Assembly (NCBI GenBank): GCA_024639035.1
Contig: JAHEJE010000154.1
Location: 1-7,193 of the forward strand
Length of the DNA: 7,193 nt
Reading direction: 5' to 3'
From: Alphaproteobacteria bacterium
GTDB lineage: Bacteria > Pseudomonadota > Alphaproteobacteria > Rhizobiales > Aestuariivirgaceae
The notes beneath the pieces are model-generated. The model was not told where the DNA came from and searched no databases. It saw only the letters and a program-made list of their open reading frames with translations. This document shows positions 6,713 to 7,193 of the stretch, piece by piece. Numbering within the stretch: the first letter of the stretch is position 1; every line of letters starts with the position of its first letter. The translations under genes were made by a program, and so were the position numbers.

Positions 6713-7193
6713 ATGTTTTTGATTGAGTCAAAATCGATCACCGCTATGATTAAAGGTACCACAATCGGATCTGAACAGCCAATGACGGGGCTTCCAGAAC
6801 AACAACCGAAAGATACTGACTCAACGGTCGAGAAATTCCTTCGACTGGCTAAAGAATACCGCAAATCGGCTGAGTTACTGCAGCGCGAATACCGACGCGG
6901 CGAGCCGTCTTCAAGTGCGCCGTTCCGCTTGTGCGCCATACATGCCCTGGAGCTCTATCTAAGCGCTTTTCTCATCCACAAGCAGCACGAGCCTTCGAGC
7001 GTGCGCGGCCTGCAGCACAATTTGTCTGAACGCGCGAAGCGGGCGCTCGACTCCGGCCTGGCACTTCGAAAACAGACCAGACTCCATCTGGACCAATTGA
7101 CCGAAAATCGCGAATATCTTGGATCGCGTTACGACGTGGAGACACTCAAACAGTTTTCACAGTTGAACCGCATCAGAGCTACGCTCGATCAAG
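6713..7193 (+). CDS. HEPN-like helical protein, 3' end outside window
   Basis: The frame is open from 6680 to the window end; 160 codons are visible from ATG 6713. The product is almost entirely helical. Residues 70-89 (PFRLCAIHALELYLSAFLIH), then RGLQHNLSERAKRALDSGL (98-116) and a final LTENREYLGSRYDVETLKQ (129-147), follow the layout of small HEPN-type proteins: a helix with HALELYLKA, a G/H loop, then a helix ending in RY. HEPN domains bind nucleotides or RNA, and some are RNases with an RX4-6H motif. R72-x4-H77 has that spacing, but not clearly at the catalytic position, so activity is unproven. The start is ambiguous. GAGG (6709-6712) abuts ATG 6713 yet is well placed for the in-frame TTG 6719. 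ATG 6746 and ATG 6782 are alternatives, and conservation seems to begin only near residue 40. It diverges from the 614-residue membrane protein gene. Confidence 0.65.
   Translation, partial: MFLIESKSITAMIKGTTIGSEQPMTGLPEQQPKDTDSTVEKFLRLAKEYRKSAELLQREYRRGEPSSSAPFRLCAIHALELYLSAFLIHKQHEPSSVRGLQHNLSERAKRALDSGLALRKQTRLHLDQLTENREYLGSRYDVETLKQFSQLNRIRATLDQ

Noticed and set aside
1..7193. tRNA or rRNA genes, CRISPR array, insertion sequence or transposase
   Set aside because: No cloverleaf with TTCGA-type arm, no regularly spaced repeats, and no transposase-like frame or terminal inverted repeats were seen on either strand.

Overview
The window reads as chromosomal DNA of an alphaproteobacterium, most likely of the Hyphomicrobiales (Rhizobiales) type. 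The grounds are a three-gene petA-petB-petC cluster for the cytochrome bc1 complex with cytochrome b and c1 as separate proteins, a trmL gene just upstream on the other strand, and an mtnP gene just downstream. From memory this is a familiar neighbourhood in that group. No database was consulted.

Layout. Positions 1-851 (minus strand) hold the N-terminal part of a TPR-repeat protein, cut by the window edge, and upstream of it trmL, a tRNA wobble-base 2'-O-methyltransferase. Positions 852-1060 are the spacer between divergent trmL and petA. Positions 1061-3749 (plus) are the bc1 operon: Rieske iron-sulfur protein, cytochrome b and cytochrome c1, spaced by 15 and 10 bases. A GC-rich hairpin at 3779-3806 separates it from mtnP (3831-4706), the 5'-methylthioadenosine phosphorylase of methionine/purine salvage. 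From about 4710 the character changes. A 614-residue membrane-anchored protein of unknown function lies on the minus strand (4774-6618) and converges on mtnP. After a very AT-rich divergent spacer (6619-6712, with 6601-6720 at 38 G/C of 120 bases) a plus-strand gene for a small HEPN-like helical protein starts and runs off the window end.

How they work together. PetABC form the quinol:cytochrome c oxidoreductase of the inner membrane: cytochrome b holds the two b hemes and both quinone sites, and the Rieske protein and cytochrome c1 carry the high-potential electron path. TrmL and MtnP are housekeeping neighbours with no direct mechanistic link to it. The two right-hand genes look like lineage-specific or acquired material.

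Most of the window is ordinary core genome, and I do not see a convincing new multi-gene system. The points most worth a second look are an apparent loss of the conserved arginine beside heme bL in cytochrome b (Q93), the orphan four-cysteine membrane protein, its divergent HEPN-like neighbour with an uncertain start, and a 15-codon leader frame that overlaps the TPR gene start as ATGA.
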